DNA of 64,000 bases from Clostridiaceae bacterium (GTDB taxonomy: Bacteria; Bacillota; Clostridia; Lachnospirales; Lachnospiraceae), in the NCBI GenBank assembly GCA_902363735.1, contig CABJBA010000004.1:372001-436000 (forward strand). The letters are read 5' to 3'. Made by a program: the position numbers and the translations under genes. Positions within the stretch are counted from its first letter, which is position 1. Each line of letters starts with the position of its first letter. Of the stretch, positions 62,490-64,000 are shown one piece after another. Under the pieces are notes generated by a model. It saw nothing but the letters and a program-made list of their open reading frames with translations, did no database searches and was not told the DNA's origin.

Positions 62490-62870
62490 ATGGTTGGAAT
62501 TGTAATTGTTTCACACAGTGAGGATCTGGCAAGAAGCGTGGTGGGGCTGACTGCCATGATGGCGCCGAATGCGAAAATCACACCGGCCGGCGGTCTGGAG
62601 GACGGCAGTTTCGGCACAAGTTTTGAGAAGATTCAGACAGCCATCCAGTCGGTGTATTCCGATGAAGGAGTGCTGGTATTGATGGATATGGGCAGTGCGG
62701 TAATGACCACCGAGATGGTGATCGAGACCATGGAAGGCATGAAAGTGGCAATGGTGGATTGCCCGCTGGTTGAAGGAGCAGTCTTAGCAACCATTGATGC
62801 GGCCGCCGGAATGGATTTTGACAGTATCCGCCAGGCACTTTCTTCTGTTGGGACATCAAATAAGTTTTAA
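62490..62870 (+). CDS. dhaM: PTS phosphodonor subunit DhaM
   Basis: 126-residue EIIA-mannose-type protein. The phosphorylated histidine is in VSHSEDLARSV near residue 9, and MDMGSAVMTTEM is near 72. It is the short single-domain form. E. coli DhaM has extra HPr and EI-like domains, absent here, so it takes phosphate from general HPr. The start at 62490 follows AAAGGATAAG. The GTG six codons earlier overlaps dhaL. Confidence 0.93.
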   Translation: MVGIVIVSHSEDLARSVVGLTAMMAPNAKITPAGGLEDGSFGTSFEKIQTAIQSVYSDEGVLVLMDMGSAVMTTEMVIETMEGMKVAMVDCPLVEGAVLATIDAAAGMDFDSIRQALSSVGTSNKF

Positions 62871-62898
62871 ATAGAAGAAGCTTCAATCGTTAGTTGTC

Positions 62899-62926
62899 AA
62901 TAAGCCCGCCTGAAGGCGGGCTTATT
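62899..62926. terminator. Terminator of glp-dha operon
   Basis: Perfect 12-bp stem (62899-62910 with 62915-62926) with a TGAA loop and AT-rich ends, 28 bases after dhaM. It also faces the AEC gene. Confidence 0.85.
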
Positions 62927-62988
62927 AATTATGCTTGTTTTAGGATATCTCTGCATAATGTTTTCAAGACAGTTTCTCTTCTTTACAC

Positions 62989-63906
62989 TTACAGATACAT
63001 CATGATTACGCACAGGCCAGGCACAGTGATGAGAGACAATATGGTTGATAAAAATATAATTTTTACTGCAAAATGTTCATCTTTGCCATATTTTGATGCC
63101 AGTATTGCTGTTGTGGTGGCAGCCGGCATTCCCGCAAGCACTACAGAAACCTCTGTAACCAGCTGATCCAGTACCAGCAGGCGGCAGACGATGAATACCA
63201 GCGCCGGGAAGATCACCAGACGAACAAAGCAATAACATAAATTGTCACGGTCAATGATTTGGGAAGGTTTTACCTCTGCCAGTATATTTCCGATTACAAT
63301 CATGGACAAAGCGGTTGTACAGCTGCTGGAATACCCAAGTGTTTTTACAATTCCCGCCGGCAGGCTGATCTGGCTGACCATAAGCAGAACACCAATTCCA
63401 ACTGCCACAATACAAGGGTGTGTGGCTACCTTAAGTAATACCTTTTTTCCTCTGGTTCCGGTAAAACTGGAAATCCCCGCAGACCACATCATGATTCTCT
63501 GAGGAATTAAATAAATTGAGGCATATAAAAGTCCCTGACTTCCATATAAACCTTCCACAATTGGATTTCCCAGGAATCCGGCATTAGAAACAATGGTGGC
63601 ATACTTTAATACAGGAATTCGGCTTTTATGCACTCCGGGATAGAAAAATCGCCCTCCCAATGCTGCAAAAACCTGTATTCCAACTGATATAAAAAATACC
63701 GTAAAGCAGGAAAGCAGAATTTGTCTGTTAAATTCAATTAAAAATGATACAATTATATTGCAGGGAAGAATAAAATCAATAATAAGATCCGTCAAGGGAA
63801 TTCTGGCGGAGGGTACCAGTATTCCCAGACGGGTCATTACATAACCTGCCATCATCAGGCAAAACATAGCTGTCTGAAGGTCCAGCAGACTTTTCATATC
63901 AGCCAT
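62989..63906 (-). CDS. AEC-family transporter
   Basis: 305-residue membrane protein of the auxin-efflux-carrier family, with about ten helices in two halves (for example NAGFLGNPIVEGLYGSQGLLY near 110). Bacterial members often export malate, malonate or other carboxylates. The substrate is unknown. Its ATG overlaps the stop of the upstream partial gene, so the two are co-transcribed. Confidence 0.9.
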   Translation of the reverse strand: MADMKSLLDLQTAMFCLMMAGYVMTRLGILVPSARIPLTDLIIDFILPCNIIVSFLIEFNRQILLSCFTVFFISVGIQVFAALGGRFFYPGVHKSRIPVLKYATIVSNAGFLGNPIVEGLYGSQGLLYASIYLIPQRIMMWSAGISSFTGTRGKKVLLKVATHPCIVAVGIGVLLMVSQISLPAGIVKTLGYSSSCTTALSMIVIGNILAEVKPSQIIDRDNLCYCFVRLVIFPALVFIVCRLLVLDQLVTEVSVVLAGMPAATTTAILASKYGKDEHFAVKIIFLSTILSLITVPGLCVIMMYL

Positions 63907-64000
63907 TGCACTCTACCTTATTTACCGGCCAGGTCAATGGTTTGTGGTACAGAACTTCAAGAATGCCTGCAGCTCCTGTGTAGGACAGGTTTTCAGATGC
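63899..64000 (-). CDS. Partial gene at right edge (C-terminal 33 residues)
   Basis: An open minus-strand frame enters from the right edge and ends at TGA 63899-63901, overlapping the AEC start (ATGGCTGA). The visible part includes YTGAAGILEVLYHKPLTWP. I do not recognise the family. The overlap with the next start and the clean coding frame support a real gene, probably an enzyme linked to the transporter's substrate. Confidence 0.6.
   Translation of the reverse strand, partial: ASENLSYTGAAGILEVLYHKPLTWPVNKVECNG

Overview
The window reads as one continuous stretch of chromosome from an anaerobic, endospore-forming Firmicute. The best fit is Lachnospiraceae (Clostridium cluster XIVa, Lacrimispora/Hungatella-like). 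This placement is inferred from gene content and order: ftsH-hpt-tilS-spoIIE-divIC-yabQ-yabP-rqcP-hup together with spoVT-mfd-pth, tandem rubrerythrins under a PerR-like regulator, and clostridial glycerol and dihydroxyacetone genes. No rRNA, tRNA, CRISPR array or prophage was seen. The only mobile element is one IS30-family insertion sequence.

Region 1 (1-13.7 kb, almost all minus strand) is the conserved housekeeping and sporulation block. It holds protein quality control (FtsH), purine salvage (Hpt), tRNA-Ile lysidine synthesis (TilS), a SpoIIE-type phosphatase that lacks the membrane domain, divisome protein DivIC, spore-coat proteins YabQ/YabP, ribosome rescue factor RqcP, HU, SpoVT, Mfd and Pth. 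A secreted metallo-beta-lactamase-fold protein sits inside it on the plus strand. Region 2 (13.8-22.6 kb, plus) starts with the IS30 element. It continues with a membrane-bound AraC-type regulator, a sugar ABC importer without its own ATPase, and a DUF4091 glycoside-hydrolase-like enzyme. Region 3 (22.7-33.0 kb) is mixed housekeeping: an FAD protein, xpt, a trigger-factor-like lipoprotein, an M18 aminopeptidase, dtd, a GDPD enzyme, a small alarmone synthetase and an S1-domain protein.

Region 4 (33.3-43.8 kb) is sensing and transport. A YesM-like kinase, a response regulator with no DNA-binding domain and an orphan DctP solute receptor form one operon. It converges on a LacI regulator. Beyond that lies an oligopeptide-type ABC importer whose promoter carries LacI-type palindromes. 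Region 5 (44.1-46.7 kb) is a PHP phosphatase followed by peroxide defence: a PerR-like regulator and two rubrerythrins of opposite domain order, with matching operators at both start sites.

Region 6 (46.7-62.9 kb) is dominated by glycerol use. A GlpA-like dehydrogenase, an FAD/NAD reductase and a DUF1667 protein form a minus-strand operon. Further on the plus strand come GlpP with a leader attenuator, GlpK, GlpF, a small cysteine-rich repeat protein, and the PTS-dependent dihydroxyacetone kinase DhaKLM. MgtC, a P-type ATPase, LuxS, a 2-hydroxyacid dehydrogenase and a thioredoxin-like protein lie between. The window ends with an AEC transporter and a fragment of another gene.

The most unusual item is the 72-residue protein at 60548-60766, between glpF and dhaK. 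It is four units of 16 residues, three of which each carry two cysteines in C-x3-D/E motifs. Also notable are the membrane-less SpoIIE behind a 21-bp-spacer promoter, the headless response regulator with its orphan receptor, a 51-bp tandem repeat at the tilS/hpt junction, and two structured leaders that match no riboswitch class I recognise.
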